The position numbers and the translations under genes were made by a program. A model generated the notes under the pieces. That model was not told where the DNA came from, ran no database searches, and saw nothing but the letters and a program-made list of their open reading frames with translations. Below, piece by piece: positions 51,889 to 60,792 of a stretch of 64,000 nucleotides of DNA. Source of the stretch: Rhizobium sp. BK399 (GTDB taxonomy: Bacteria > Pseudomonadota > Alphaproteobacteria > Rhizobiales > Rhizobiaceae); the NCBI RefSeq assembly GCF_014194695.1, contig NZ_JACIAH010000015.1, forward strand, positions 1-64,000. The letters are read 5' to 3'. Positions within the stretch are counted from its first letter, which is position 1, and each line of letters begins with the position of its first letter.

Positions 51889-52048
51889 GGTTTGAACTTT
51901 CTTTATATTATCAATGTCTTGCCGTACTTCAAGTGTGGCTGGTCATTTCACGACTTGCAACGGGCGGAAAGCACGTTTGCATAATCTTTTCGCATTGGCA
52001 ACGCTGATCAAATAACGTGCACTGGAAAATCGAGGCGGCGTTCCCGGG

Positions 52049-52318
52049 CTAGTTTGGATCCTTGCCAACCGGCGTTCGAACGATGGTTTCCACCCAGACA
52101 TCGATGGGGCCGAGCGAGCATCCCATTTCCATCATGTCGATCAACTCTTCGGGGCCGGCAACATCGAGTTCGATCCGATCGGCACTGCTGTGGGATATGG
52201 ATTGCGACAGGCCGAGTTTTTCAGCGTGACGCCTGATCCAGGGGACGAAGGAGGGGGCCTCGAGGTCTCCGAGGATTGTTATTCGTTCCTTCGGTTGAGC
52301 CTGTGTTTGTTCTGCCAT
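52049..52318 (-). CDS. Acylphosphatase-like small protein lacking the catalytic arginine
   Basis: 89 residues. The length and the beta-alpha-beta pattern fit acylphosphatase (RITILGDLE, WIRRHAEKLGLSQSIS, RIELDVAGPEELIDMMEMG, GPIDVWVETI). However, the catalytic loop VQGVGFR is replaced by LEAPSFVPW, so the phosphate-binding Arg is missing. If the fold is right it cannot be an ordinary acylphosphatase and may have a binding role. It lies 160 bases ahead of the Rieske operon. Confidence 0.6.
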   Translation of the reverse strand: MAEQTQAQPKERITILGDLEAPSFVPWIRRHAEKLGLSQSISHSSADRIELDVAGPEELIDMMEMGCSLGPIDVWVETIVRTPVGKDPN

Positions 52319-52412
52319 GAACGTCTCGCGCTGTGTTTGATCACAGCATAGCGTCTAATCGAGCCAGTGAAAGCGCGATATCGTGTCTGTGGACAATGCT
52401 GTTTCGTGGAAA

Positions 52413-52434
52413 CGACGGCCGTAACTGGCCGTCG
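52413..52434 (-). terminator. Hairpin downstream of ribH
   Basis: A perfect 8-bp stem, CGACGGCC / GGCCGTCG with loop GTAACT, lies 20 bases after the lumazine synthase stop. The following T-run is weak, so it may be a partial terminator. Confidence 0.5.
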
Positions 52435-52452
52435 ACTGGCCCGGACGGCGGT

Positions 52453-52929
52453 TTAGATGACGGTGGCCCCCAGACGCGTCCTCGCGTCGAGGATGGCGGC
52501 GCAGGCGGCGGCAGCTTCCTTTCCTTTCGTCACGAAATGCTGCTCGAAAAAGCCGACATGGACGTCTGTTTCCTGGAAGTGATGCGGGGTCAGCACCACC
52601 GAGATGACGGGAGTGCCGGTATCGAGCTGAACGCGCATCATGCCGTCAAGGACGGTTGCGGCAACGAAATCGTGTCGATAGATCCCGCCGTCAACGACGA
52701 AGGCGCAGGCAACGACGGCGTCGTATCGGCCGGTGGCGATCAGTGACTGGGCATGGAGCGGAATTTCGAGGGCGCCCGGCACATCGATGACCTCGATGTC
52801 GGAGCTGGACCGTCCGATGGCCGTCCATTCGTCGGCGAAGGATTGAACCGCCTTGTCGACAATATTGGCATGCCAGCGGGCACGGACGACTGCGATGCGT
52901 TTTTGCTTTGAAACCACGGTCTGAAGCAT
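52453..52929 (-). CDS. ribH: 6,7-dimethyl-8-ribityllumazine synthase (RibH2-type)
   Basis: 158 residues from ATG 52929 behind AAAGG. Family motifs: RIAVVRARWHANIVD, VPGALEIPLHAQ, CAFVVDGGIYRHDFVA and VVLTPHHF. It condenses the diaminouracil riboflavin precursor with dihydroxybutanone phosphate. In rhizobia and Brucella a second, stand-alone copy (RibH2) lies apart from the main rib operon; the single-gene context and the riboswitch upstream fit that pattern. GGIYRH replaces the usual GGT(P/H)HFE core. Confidence 0.93.
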   Translation of the reverse strand: MLQTVVSKQKRIAVVRARWHANIVDKAVQSFADEWTAIGRSSSDIEVIDVPGALEIPLHAQSLIATGRYDAVVACAFVVDGGIYRHDFVAATVLDGMMRVQLDTGTPVISVVLTPHHFQETDVHVGFFEQHFVTKGKEAAAACAAILDARTRLGATVI

Positions 52930-53045
52930 TGAAATGCCTTTCAAGGGTATGCCGGTGGCCCGGCTGTGACGACAAAGCCCCGGAGGGCCTGATCCCTTGA
53001 GCGAACAGACAGGACGCACTTCTTTCGCTGCGAAAGACGCGCCTG

Positions 53046-53190
53046 CCATGTCCTCTTCCATCCGGACTGTACCGTCGGCTCCGGCATCGCACCGGATCTG
53101 CTGACCTTCCGGCAACACCGGAAGCGCTCGCGGGCTCCAGGCCTCGGCCTGATACCGCCGGTGGGGAATTGCACCCCGCCCTGAGAACGG
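53046..53190 (-). promoter_or_regulatory. FMN riboswitch (RFN element) upstream of ribH
   Basis: On the minus strand the conserved RFN segments occur in order: CAGGGCGGGGTGCAATTCCC, ACCGGCGGTAT, GAGCCCGCGAGCGC, GTCAGCAGATCCGGTG, and GACGGTACAGTCCGGATG then GAAGAGGAC. This matches the FMN aptamer. A further hairpin (CTTTCG / CGAAAG at 53024-53038) and a pairing near the ribosome site (CCTT/AAGG just before ATG 52929) could form the expression platform, probably acting on translation. Confidence 0.95.
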
Positions 53191-53198
53191 CAACGACC

Positions 53199-53636
53199 TT
53201 AGTCCGGCTGCCACTGGCGATGCAAGTCCCCGTCCGCCGGACATTGTCGCAAAACTGCCCGTTGACGGGCGAGGCAGCCGGTTTCTGGCGAAATCGGCCG
53301 CCGGCCCGTCCCGGAGATCAGGTCCTCGAAGGTGCGCTTGATTGCCTCGATCAGGACGACGGCGGAGGCGGCACCTGGATCCATGTGGCCGATGACCCGG
53401 TCTCCAAGCCGCGAGGAGCGCCCCTTGGCGGCAACCATGTCTTTTGTCGCTTCCGCGCCCCTTGTTGCGGCCTCGAGCGCAGCGCTCAGACATTGGCCAA
53501 GGGGGCTGCCTTGAAGGCGAGCGGATCTCGCTGCCGCTGTTGCCGGCAGCCAGGCATCGATCATCGTCTTGTCGCCCGGTTCAGCCTTGCCCCTGTCCTG
53601 GATCCCCTGTCCCATTGCCTCGATGGCATCGACCAT
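53199..53636 (-). pseudogene. Dihydroxyacetone kinase DhaL subunit, truncated remnant
   Basis: The frame resembles the middle and C-terminal part of DhaL: GDKTMIDAWLPA, ATKDMVAAKGRSSRLGDR and VIGHMDPGAASAVVLIEA. The N-terminal ATP/Mg part (GDGDTG region) is missing, and the tail after about residue 115 no longer matches. It is a fragment left behind; no DhaK or transport genes remain. Confidence 0.75.
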
Positions 53637-54015
53637 GTCGTCGTCGGACAGGACAGGCTTGCTCGTCGTCGAAGACGAACCCCTTATCCGCCGGATGCTG
53701 AGGGACGAGCTCGAGGACGCCCGAATGGTTGTCAGCGAAGCGCGGGACGCGGCTGACGCGCTTGCCGTGCTTGCCCCGCGACCCCTTTATCGAAGCTATC
53801 ATCACCGACATCCACTTCAAGCAGGGGCTGGACGGATCGGCACTGGCACGTTGGCAAAGTCGCTGCGACCTCGGGTCAAAGTCATGACCATGTCTGCCGA
53901 TCCGAGCCTTGCTCTCCCGGAGCTTCCTTCCGGCTGTCGATATTTCGCCAAGCCCTACGAATGCAGACAGGTCGTCGCGAGCATAGGGAACGAAGTCAGG
54001 GGATATGTCGCGTGA
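53635..54015 (+). pseudogene. Response-regulator receiver domain, frameshifted
   Basis: ATG 53635 opens a receiver domain (LLVVEDEPLIRRMLRDEL, SEARDAADALAVL). A frame change near 53778 gives IEAIITDIHFKQGLDGSALA with the phosphoacceptor Asp region; a second near 53855 gives SLRPRVKVMTMSADPSLALP and the conserved Lys (YFAKPYE). Two frameshifts break the gene. Its 5' end overlaps the dhaL remnant on the other strand. Confidence 0.75.
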
Positions 54016-54304
54016 ATGGCAATCCGAATGGGGACGGACCTGCTTCGGGTTCGAACAGGGCTATTGTCTCTTTCGGGCCGCTTACTCGCAACGCCTGCGG
54101 CGTCGTTTATCAAAGCCCGGATATATCTAGCCGGTCTCATTCGCCTGGGGCGTGCTCGCTGGAATCCAGACGCGTGTCGTTATCGTGTTGCCTGATGTCA
54201 GGACAAGGCCGCAAAGGATGGCCGCCATGGCCCAGCAGAATGACGATGATGGGAAAGGCCCAGCGGCCCCGGCGGCGCTCCAAGCCGCCGCCGGGAGCTG
54301 CCTG

Positions 54305-55201
54305 CTATGCCGTGAGGATATAGACGATCGCGAGAGTATCGGGATCTACAATGATGATCCGGCCATCCGCAAGGAGGAAGAAGCGGTAGCCTTCATACTC
54401 CGGTACGATCTTCACAACCCGCGGCGGCAGCGGTTCAAGATGGACCTTCTTTGGAATCCTGGTGCCGACCGAAACCGTGAAGTCGGGCTCTCTTACCGGC
54501 TGGACATGAACCTCCTTCACGACCTGGCGAATTTCCGTCTGCTGCTCGACAGTCACGTTGACGTTCGTCTTGTTGTTCGTAGTCTGGTTGCTCGTCGTGC
54601 TGTTGTTGTTGGTGGTGTTGGTCGTCGTCGAGTTCTGGTCGCTTGACTGCTTGGTGGCATCACCGCTCTGGGTAGTGTTGCTCTTGTCGGTTCCGTCAGA
54701 CGACTTGGACTGCGTGCTGCTCTTCGAGCCTGAGGTCCCCGAGCCGCTGGTGTCGGACTCGGTCTTCTGCTGCGTCGTCGTGCTGCCTGTGGCGTCCTGC
54801 GATCCAGTCTTCGACTTGGTCTCAGTCGATGTCTTGCCCGACGCGGTTCCGCTGGTCGAGCCGTCGCTCGACGGCTGCTTGGCGCTCTTCTGGGTTTCCG
54901 ACCCTGAGCCTGTTTTCTGTTCGGACGACATACTCTTCTTTGAGCAGGCGCCCGAGGCGTCAGGCGAAGAACAATCGGTGCCCGAGGTGCTTGAATCGGA
55001 CTGCGACTGGTCGGACTTTGTACCCGACTCCGAACCCGACTGGGAACCGGGCTGCGTGTCGGTCTTCGTGCCTGTCTGCGCGCCTGTACCTGATTGGCTC
55101 TGGGTCTGCGTATCCTGCTGGGCCTTGGCCGGCAGGGTGGCAAACGGCGAGACGCTGAGCGACAGCGTTGCGATGATTATGGCGAGATTGTTGTTCTTCA
55201 C
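54305..55201 (-). CDS. Secreted Ser/Thr/Asn-rich protein with C-terminal DUF1236-like domain
   Basis: 298 residues from GTG 55201 behind TAGGAGA. The Sec signal ends near ATLPAKA. Residues about 30-215 are almost only Ser, Thr, Gly, Gln, Asn, Lys and Asp, with repeated short motifs such as SGTKS and TTTNTTNNN; a lone CSSP...CSKK pair sits in the middle. The C-terminal 80 residues form the DUF1236-like domain (HLEPLPPRVVKIVPEYEGYR, FLLADGRIIIVDPDTLAIV). It is probably an exported, disordered, surface-exposed protein. The role is unknown. Confidence 0.75.
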   Translation of the reverse strand: MKNNNLAIIIATLSLSVSPFATLPAKAQQDTQTQSQSGTGAQTGTKTDTQPGSQSGSESGTKSDQSQSDSSTSGTDCSSPDASGACSKKSMSSEQKTGSGSETQKSAKQPSSDGSTSGTASGKTSTETKSKTGSQDATGSTTTQQKTESDTSGSGTSGSKSSTQSKSSDGTDKSNTTQSGDATKQSSDQNSTTTNTTNNNSTTSNQTTNNKTNVNVTVEQQTEIRQVVKEVHVQPVREPDFTVSVGTRIPKKVHLEPLPPRVVKIVPEYEGYRFFLLADGRIIIVDPDTLAIVYILTA

Positions 55202-55303
55202 GATTTGATCTCCTAAAGATCGGGGAACGCTATGCACTGCGCATCCTCATGCGCGTCACGCGTACCCTCATTGCTGGAAAATGGCGGCTGCAGCCGCCCG
55301 TGG

Positions 55304-55699
55304 TCACTGGATGACCTGGATGACCTTCCGGGAGGAAGGTTCGACGATCACACGCTCGTCGTTGACGATCGCGTATGCGTACTTCGGTTGATCAGGAACC
55401 GGAGTAACGACAACGGTCTTCGGCAAGGGCTGTCCGACGACAATCTTTTCCTTGACGACGATGCGTTCTGTCGGGGCAGGAGCCTGCTGGACATAGGTCA
55501 CCACCTTCTGAGGCGGTGGATCGAGAAGGGTACCTGCGACGCCACCGACGACGCCACCGACGGCCGCACCCACGGGACCACCGACGACGGCTCCCGTCGC
55601 GGCACCACCGGCTGCACCGGTAACCGTCGACGACTGCGCAAAGGCGCACGTCGATGCCAGGAGAACCCCGGCCACGATTCCTACTGCTTTGTTATTCAT
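55304..55699 (-). CDS. Secreted glycine-rich DUF1236 protein
   Basis: 131 residues from ATG 55699 with an excellent AAAGGAGGAAA site. The signal peptide is followed by a Gly/Val/Ala-rich repeat (GAAGGAATGAVVGGPVGAAVGG) resembling a glycine-zipper or membrane-insertion segment, then the DUF1236-like domain ending in YAYAIVNDERVIVEPSSRKV. It shares its C-terminal domain with the next gene downstream; the two may be functionally paired. Confidence 0.8.
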   Translation of the reverse strand: MNNKAVGIVAGVLLASTCAFAQSSTVTGAAGGAATGAVVGGPVGAAVGGVVGGVAGTLLDPPPQKVVTYVQQAPAPTERIVVKEKIVVGQPLPKTVVVTPVPDQPKYAYAIVNDERVIVEPSSRKVIQVIQ

Positions 55700-56428
55700 A
55701 GAGTTTCCTCCTTTTGTTGTGGCGGGTTTTTGCCACTGCGGGGTCACAACCTACAAATCATGGCACTGTTCCAAACTTGGGACTTCAGTCGGAGGGGCCT
55801 TAGACTTAAGTCCCGTACATGCTGGCTCGCGAGTGCTCTCGACACGTTCGGTTCTGCTGCTGAAAGATGCCCATCCGGGTTGAACCAGTCGGCTCCTGAA
55901 GCGAACCTGTCTGCGCTTTGACCGGGATGCCCTAGAGCCAATCAAAATCATCGGACCAAAGTCCGAGATCAGAACTTTATGATCGGTCGAATGTTTCCGT
56001 CTTACAGCGATGTGAAGGGATTGGGCCATGACCTGCGGCAAAGACTACTCTCCGCATGAAGACGCGGGATCACTGGCTCGGTGCGGGATCGAACGAAGAC
56101 GTCGACGGAAGCCAGCGAGTTCAGCCCGCACCGCAGGGAAATTAATTCCGGCGACGATGCATTGGCTTTTTAATTTCGCCTTGTCTGCCGACAGGTCGCT
56201 TCCTTGTCGATCGGTGATGCGGCGACCGGGCGAGTGCCAGCCGTTGGAGTAGCCGAGCATCAGAGATTTGGTCGTGATTTTCTTCGCCAGTTTCTGCGCG
56301 CCTTAAAGACTTGATCGGAGGACCAGCCGGATGGAAACAGCAGGATGTGAAATCGGACGTCAGCGTTCGATCGGACCTGAACGACGGCCTGTCCACCTCT
56401 TCGTTGCCATGCCTTTGGTGCGCCGCCC
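55700..56428. other. Intergenic region before the fused ABC transporter gene
   Basis: About 730 bases. Frames at 55744-56041 and 56142-56534 on the minus strand and at 56028-56252 on the plus strand do not look like genes. I see no RNA gene. Promoters of the DUF1236 gene (minus) and of the ABC gene (plus) should both lie here. Confidence 0.35.
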
Positions 56429-58429
56429 ATGACAGACATTGAATTCCATCGAGGTCCTGCCAACGGCGCTGGGCAAGATGAGGCTCATACGTCTCAGCAG
56501 GCGACGCCCGCTGTCGAACCCCCGCCGCCGCCAATTGCCATCGAGCCCGATCCGGAGTTGACGCCGGAAGAGATAGAGCAGGTGCGCAAGAAGTATCTGC
56601 TGAAGCGTTTCTGGATAAGCGCCCGTGGTTACTGGGGTCCTCATGGAGGCAGGCTCGCCTGGGTATGCACGATCGGGTTACTGGGACTGATCGTGATAAA
56701 CGTCGGCTTCCAGTACGGGATCAATGTATGGAACCGTCGAATTTTCGACGCCATAGAGCAGCGTAATGCTACGACCGTATATTTTCTAAGCGGCGTGTTC
56801 CTGCCACTCGTGTTTGGAAGCGTGGTGGTTGTCGCGGCGCAAGTTTCTCTTCGCATGATGATCCAGCGGCGCTGGCGTTCGTGGCTCACGAATGCGGTGC
56901 TTGCCCGTTGGCTCGCAAACGGGCGTTACTACCAGTTGAACCTCATCGGCGGAGACCACAAGAATCCCGAAGCGCGTATTGCGGAGGATCTGCGGATCGC
57001 CACGGAGTCGCCGGTCGACTTCATCGCCGGCGTCATGTCGGCATTCCTGGCGGCCTCGACCTTCATTGTCGTGCTCTGGACGATCGGCGGAGCGCTGCAT
57101 GTGACAATCGCAGGCTCGACGGTCACGATTCCCGGCTTTCTCGTCATTACCGCTGTCATCTACGCTGCGATCACATCAAGCTCGATGGTGGTGATCGGCC
57201 GCAACTTCGTCCACGTGTCCGAGGTCAAGAATCAGGCGGAAGCCGAATTCCGCTATACGCTGACGCACGTGCGGGAAAACGGAGAGAGCATTGCACTGCT
57301 CGGTGGTGAGGAAGAGGAGCGTAGCGACCTCGACAAGACGTTTACCAACGTGCTGAGGCAATGGGCATTGCTTGCAGGCCAGCACCGGCGCACGACGATT
57401 GTGTCACAGGGATCGATGCTGTTTGCGCCCGTTGTGCCTGTCCTGCTCTGCGCTCCAAAGTTTCTCGAGGGCAGCATGACACTTGGGCAGGTGATGCAGG
57501 CGGCTTCCGCTTTCGCCATTGTTCAAAGCGCGTTTGGATGGCTGGTCGACAACTATCCCCGCCTTGCCGATTGGAACGCCTGCGCACGGCGCATTGCGTC
57601 GCTGATGGTGTCGCTCGACGGGCTCGAGCGCGCGGAGCAGAGCGATGCCCTCGGACGCATCAAGCATGGTGACGTCGAGGGCGAGGCGATCCTCAGCCTG
57701 AACGACCTGTCCGTCTCGCTCAATGACGGCACCGCGGTGGTCAAGGAAACACAGGTCGAAGTCGTTCCCGGCGAGCGGGTCCTTGTCGCCGGCGAGTCCG
57801 GTTCGGGCAAGAGCACGCTGGTGCGGGCCATTGCGGGTCTTTGGCCATGGGGTGGAGGGAGCGTCAATTTCCGGCCTGGTCGGCGACTGTTCATGTTGCC
57901 GCAGCGGCCCTATATCCCGTCCGGGACGCTCCGGCGTGCTGTCGCCTATCCTGGTGCAGCCGACAGCTGGTCCCTCGAAATGATCAAGGAGGCCCTCGAC
58001 AAGGTTGGACTCGACTATCTGAATGACAAGATCGAGGAGGAGGCGCCATGGGACCAGACGTTGTCGGGTGGCGAAAAGCAACGCCTCGCCTTTGCCCGTC
58101 TGCTGCTCCACAAGCCCGATCTTGTCGTGCTCGATGAAGCGACATCAGCACTCGATGAGAAGAGCCAGGACAGGATGATGGAGACGATGATCCAGGAATT
58201 GCCGAAGGTCACGATCGTTAGCGTCGCGCATCGCGCCGAACTGGAAGCCTTCCATAGCCGGAAGATCACGCTGGAGCGCCGCGAGGGCGGGGCACGACTT
58301 GTCAGCGACGAGGATCTCGTCCCGCACAAGAGAAAGCGCAGCCTTCTGTTGCGCCTCATGAAGAACCAGCAGGCCCTGTCGAAAAGCAGCACAAACCTCG
58401 GCGCGGCTTCCTCGCCGGACGTCGACTGA
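56429..58429 (+). CDS. ABC transporter, fused membrane and ATPase domains (SbmA/BacA-superfamily-like)
   Basis: 666 residues. Six helices in the N-terminal half belong to the ABC_membrane_2 / SbmA-BacA type (GLIVINVGFQYGINVWNRRI, QRRWRSWLTNAVLARWLANG, NPEARIAEDLRIATESPVDF). The ATPase half has Walker A GESGSGKSTL near residue 457, signature LSGGEKQRLAFA near 545 and Walker B DLVVLDEATSALDE near 563. Homologues move peptides, vitamin B12 or fatty acyl compounds; the direction is uncertain. The start is ATG 56429 with no strong ribosome site seen. Confidence 0.88.
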   Translation: MTDIEFHRGPANGAGQDEAHTSQQATPAVEPPPPPIAIEPDPELTPEEIEQVRKKYLLKRFWISARGYWGPHGGRLAWVCTIGLLGLIVINVGFQYGINVWNRRIFDAIEQRNATTVYFLSGVFLPLVFGSVVVVAAQVSLRMMIQRRWRSWLTNAVLARWLANGRYYQLNLIGGDHKNPEARIAEDLRIATESPVDFIAGVMSAFLAASTFIVVLWTIGGALHVTIAGSTVTIPGFLVITAVIYAAITSSSMVVIGRNFVHVSEVKNQAEAEFRYTLTHVRENGESIALLGGEEEERSDLDKTFTNVLRQWALLAGQHRRTTIVSQGSMLFAPVVPVLLCAPKFLEGSMTLGQVMQAASAFAIVQSAFGWLVDNYPRLADWNACARRIASLMVSLDGLERAEQSDALGRIKHGDVEGEAILSLNDLSVSLNDGTAVVKETQVEVVPGERVLVAGESGSGKSTLVRAIAGLWPWGGGSVNFRPGRRLFMLPQRPYIPSGTLRRAVAYPGAADSWSLEMIKEALDKVGLDYLNDKIEEEAPWDQTLSGGEKQRLAFARLLLHKPDLVVLDEATSALDEKSQDRMMETMIQELPKVTIVSVAHRAELEAFHSRKITLERREGGARLVSDEDLVPHKRKRSLLLRLMKNQQALSKSSTNLGAASSPDVD

Positions 58430-58489
58430 ACGAGCGCCTCCGCTGCAGCAAGCGGCTCGGGAGGTTCCATGACCGCCGCGCTGTTGTCG

Positions 58490-58809
58490 CGCCGCCGTCT
58501 GCACGATGAGATGGTTGCGCGCTGCCGGGTGGGGATCGCCTGCAATATTACAAGCTTAACCAGGAGATCCATAGCGGGATCGTCAGGCTGGCCGCGAACT
58601 CGACACTGAGCGGAGTTCACCAGATGCTGCAGACGCGGCTCAAGCGGATCCGTTTCATCCGTCACGAAGGCGACGAGAAATGGGCTGCGGCGGTTGCCGA
58701 GCACGAGGAAATGATTTTTGCGCTCGAGGCAAGGGACGAGAGCCGGCTCTCGGAAGTTCTCGGCCGGCATCTTGGCAATGCCTGGGAGCGGGTTCGAAGC
58801 GCGATCTAG
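58490..58809 (+). pseudogene. GntR-family (FCD domain) regulator, C-terminal remnant
   Basis: In the frame ending at 58809, YYKLNQEIHSGIVRLAANST leads into LQTRLKRIRFIRHEG, AVAEHEEMIFALEARDESRL and LGRHLGNAWERV. This is the C-terminal half of a GntR FCD effector domain with its metal-site His pair. The winged helix and the start are absent, so it is a fragment. Confidence 0.75.
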
Positions 58810-58934
58810 GTCACCACGGACGAGCCGGCGCGTTTCGGTGCAACCGGCGCCGGCCATGGCCTGTCGAATGAGCAGTGCCGGATCGGCCGAGCTCTCACGA
58901 GCATGTTTCAACTCACATCTGGATGATGGGTAGG

Positions 58935-59144
58935 TTAGCCTATTCCGAAGGGCGCCTTTGAGACAGGCGTCCGAATTTCGCGCACGCGATGGCGTTGTGT
59001 TCGTCCTCTCGCGGCAAGAAGCCTGTCCATCTCCTGTTGGCGGTTGCCAAAGCTTTCGATCAATCGCCGGGCTTCTCCCCTGTTCAGGCAATACTGCTTC
59101 TGCAGCGCGGCGAGCGTATACATTCCATGCACGTCTTCAGTCAT
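58935..59144 (-). CDS. Small hypothetical protein
   Basis: 69 residues from ATG 59144 behind an excellent AAAGGAGCC site, which argues for a real gene. The sequence is helical and charged (ALQKQYCLNRGEARRLIESF, NRQQEMDRLLAARGR), like small rhizobial proteins of the DUF3606 size class. No function known. Confidence 0.6.
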   Translation of the reverse strand: MTEDVHGMYTLAALQKQYCLNRGEARRLIESFGNRQQEMDRLLAARGRTQRHRVREIRTPVSKAPFGIG

Positions 59145-59468
59145 GTCGGCTCCTTTCCCATTGGAAACAGGGCCGGCTCCGCACTGGTTCCGTCACGCTA
59201 TAAGACCTGTTGTAACCATTTGGTGAGCGCCTTGCACTGACAAGTGCGCCTTTCCGGCCCGATGTCCCGGGCGGGAAACAACGTGTGCCAACCGGCGACA
59301 GAAATTGCATACTAAGATCGCATGCATTTTTGCGCGCAAGTTGTAGACATATTTTCGCGCGGCCGCTACAAGAAGGTACCGTTCTCCTGATCAGTGCGAT
59401 CGCTTGGCGGCCGCTGGGGACTTGTTCCTTTCGGCTGTTGCGATGCTGGGCGCTTCAAAGACAAAGAT
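59145..59468. other. Intergenic region with no recognised feature
   Basis: About 320 bases between divergent genes. Short frames occur but none is convincing. A local AT-rich part near 59300-59350 may hold a promoter of the amidohydrolase. Confidence 0.35.
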
Positions 59469-60677
59469 ATGACTGACATGATCGACATGCTTTTTAAGAA
59501 TGCCAGACTTTCTGACGGCGGCACCTACGATATTGCGGTCGCAGATGGGCGGATCAGATCGATTGCAGACAAGGGCAGCGACGCCGAAGCGGGATGCGTC
59601 ATCGATATCGCTGCAGAGCTTCTTGTCCCCGGCTTCGTCGAGGGCCACATCCATCTCGACACCAGCTTCTACGGCGATGCCTGGATTGCGCACAAGCCTT
59701 GTTCCAACGGCTTCGACGTCCATGAGCGCGTGGCCTTCCAGGCGCAGAACATGGCAATCGCCGCACCCATGGACGAACGGGCACGAAAGCAGCTCGATCT
59801 CTGCATAGCAAATGGCGCGCTGCTGATGCGCAGTCACGTGATGGTTGACGCATCGGTGGGGCTGAAATCCCTGGAGACCATCCTGAAGGTTCGGGAGGAA
59901 TACCTTGACCTGATCGACATTCAACTCGTCGCCTTTCCTCAGGGCGGCATTCTGAAAAGTCCGGGAACGGCGGAGCTGCTGGACGAGGCCATCGTTCTAG
60001 GCGCCGATCTCGTCGGCGGCCTCGATCCATTGAGTTTCGACCGGGACATCAAGGGGCATCTCGATGTCGTCTTCGGGATTGCGGAGAGGCGCGGCGTTGA
60101 CGTCGACATTCACCTCCACGACCCGGGAACGCTTGGTTCCTTCACAATCGAAGAAATCTGCGCGCGCACGACTGCGCTCGGCATGCAGGGACGGGTTGCC
60201 ATCAGTCACGCCTACGGACTTGGTGACCTTTCCCCCGAGGCCGCCGGCAAGAGTGCGGGCCTGCTTGCGAGGAGCGGTGTATCGATCATGACCAATGCGC
60301 CCGGCAGCCATAACTTTCCGCCGGTTGCGCTCCTGAGGAGCGAAGGGGTCGTGGTTTTCAGCGGCAGCGACAACATTCGCGATTCCTGGTGGCCTTACGG
60401 CGATGGCGACATGTTGAGGCGCGCAGAGATCATTGGCTACCGTTCGGGTTTCTACACGGATGCAGAGCTCGATGCTGCGTTCGATGTCGTCACCTCAGGC
60501 GGTGCCAAGGCCCTCAATGTCGAAGGCTACGGCATCGAGGTCGGGGCGAGGGCGGATTTCGTGACACTTGCGGCGAGCCACGTCCCCGAAGCTGTCGTTT
60601 CTGTTCCGAAAGGTCGCCGCGTGTTCAAGGCCGGCAGGCTCGTCGCCGAGAACGGTGCGATCATCAATCGCCGCTGA
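59469..60677 (+). CDS. Amidohydrolase, cytosine deaminase-like
   Basis: About 402 residues from ATG 59469; an ATG at 59478 is possible. The metal site GFVEGHIHLDTSF, HLHDPGT, AISHAYGLGDL and the Asp region SGSDNIRDSWWPYGDGDML follow the cytosine deaminase / isopropylammelide hydrolase branch. It would hydrolyse an exocyclic amine or similar bond in a heterocycle. No operon partner; not near the purine locus by more than 8 kb, so any link is speculative. Confidence 0.85.
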   Translation: MTDMIDMLFKNARLSDGGTYDIAVADGRIRSIADKGSDAEAGCVIDIAAELLVPGFVEGHIHLDTSFYGDAWIAHKPCSNGFDVHERVAFQAQNMAIAAPMDERARKQLDLCIANGALLMRSHVMVDASVGLKSLETILKVREEYLDLIDIQLVAFPQGGILKSPGTAELLDEAIVLGADLVGGLDPLSFDRDIKGHLDVVFGIAERRGVDVDIHLHDPGTLGSFTIEEICARTTALGMQGRVAISHAYGLGDLSPEAAGKSAGLLARSGVSIMTNAPGSHNFPPVALLRSEGVVVFSGSDNIRDSWWPYGDGDMLRRAEIIGYRSGFYTDAELDAAFDVVTSGGAKALNVEGYGIEVGARADFVTLAASHVPEAVVSVPKGRRVFKAGRLVAENGAIINRR

Positions 60678-60792
60678 TTGAACGGACGCTCCAGTCAAGA
60701 GCGCCGTTCAACATCAGGAAGCTGTCGCCTCCGGCTGCCAGGACGCCTGAGTGTCGAGGGCGGCATGAGAGGATCATCGAAGCGCCGCGGAA

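Noticed and set aside
54130..54260. Short minus-strand frame reading WAMAAILCGLVLTSGN-type hydrophobic sequence
   Set aside because: It looks a little like a signal peptide, but it is under 40 residues from its ATG, lacks a ribosome site and a domain; too weak to call.
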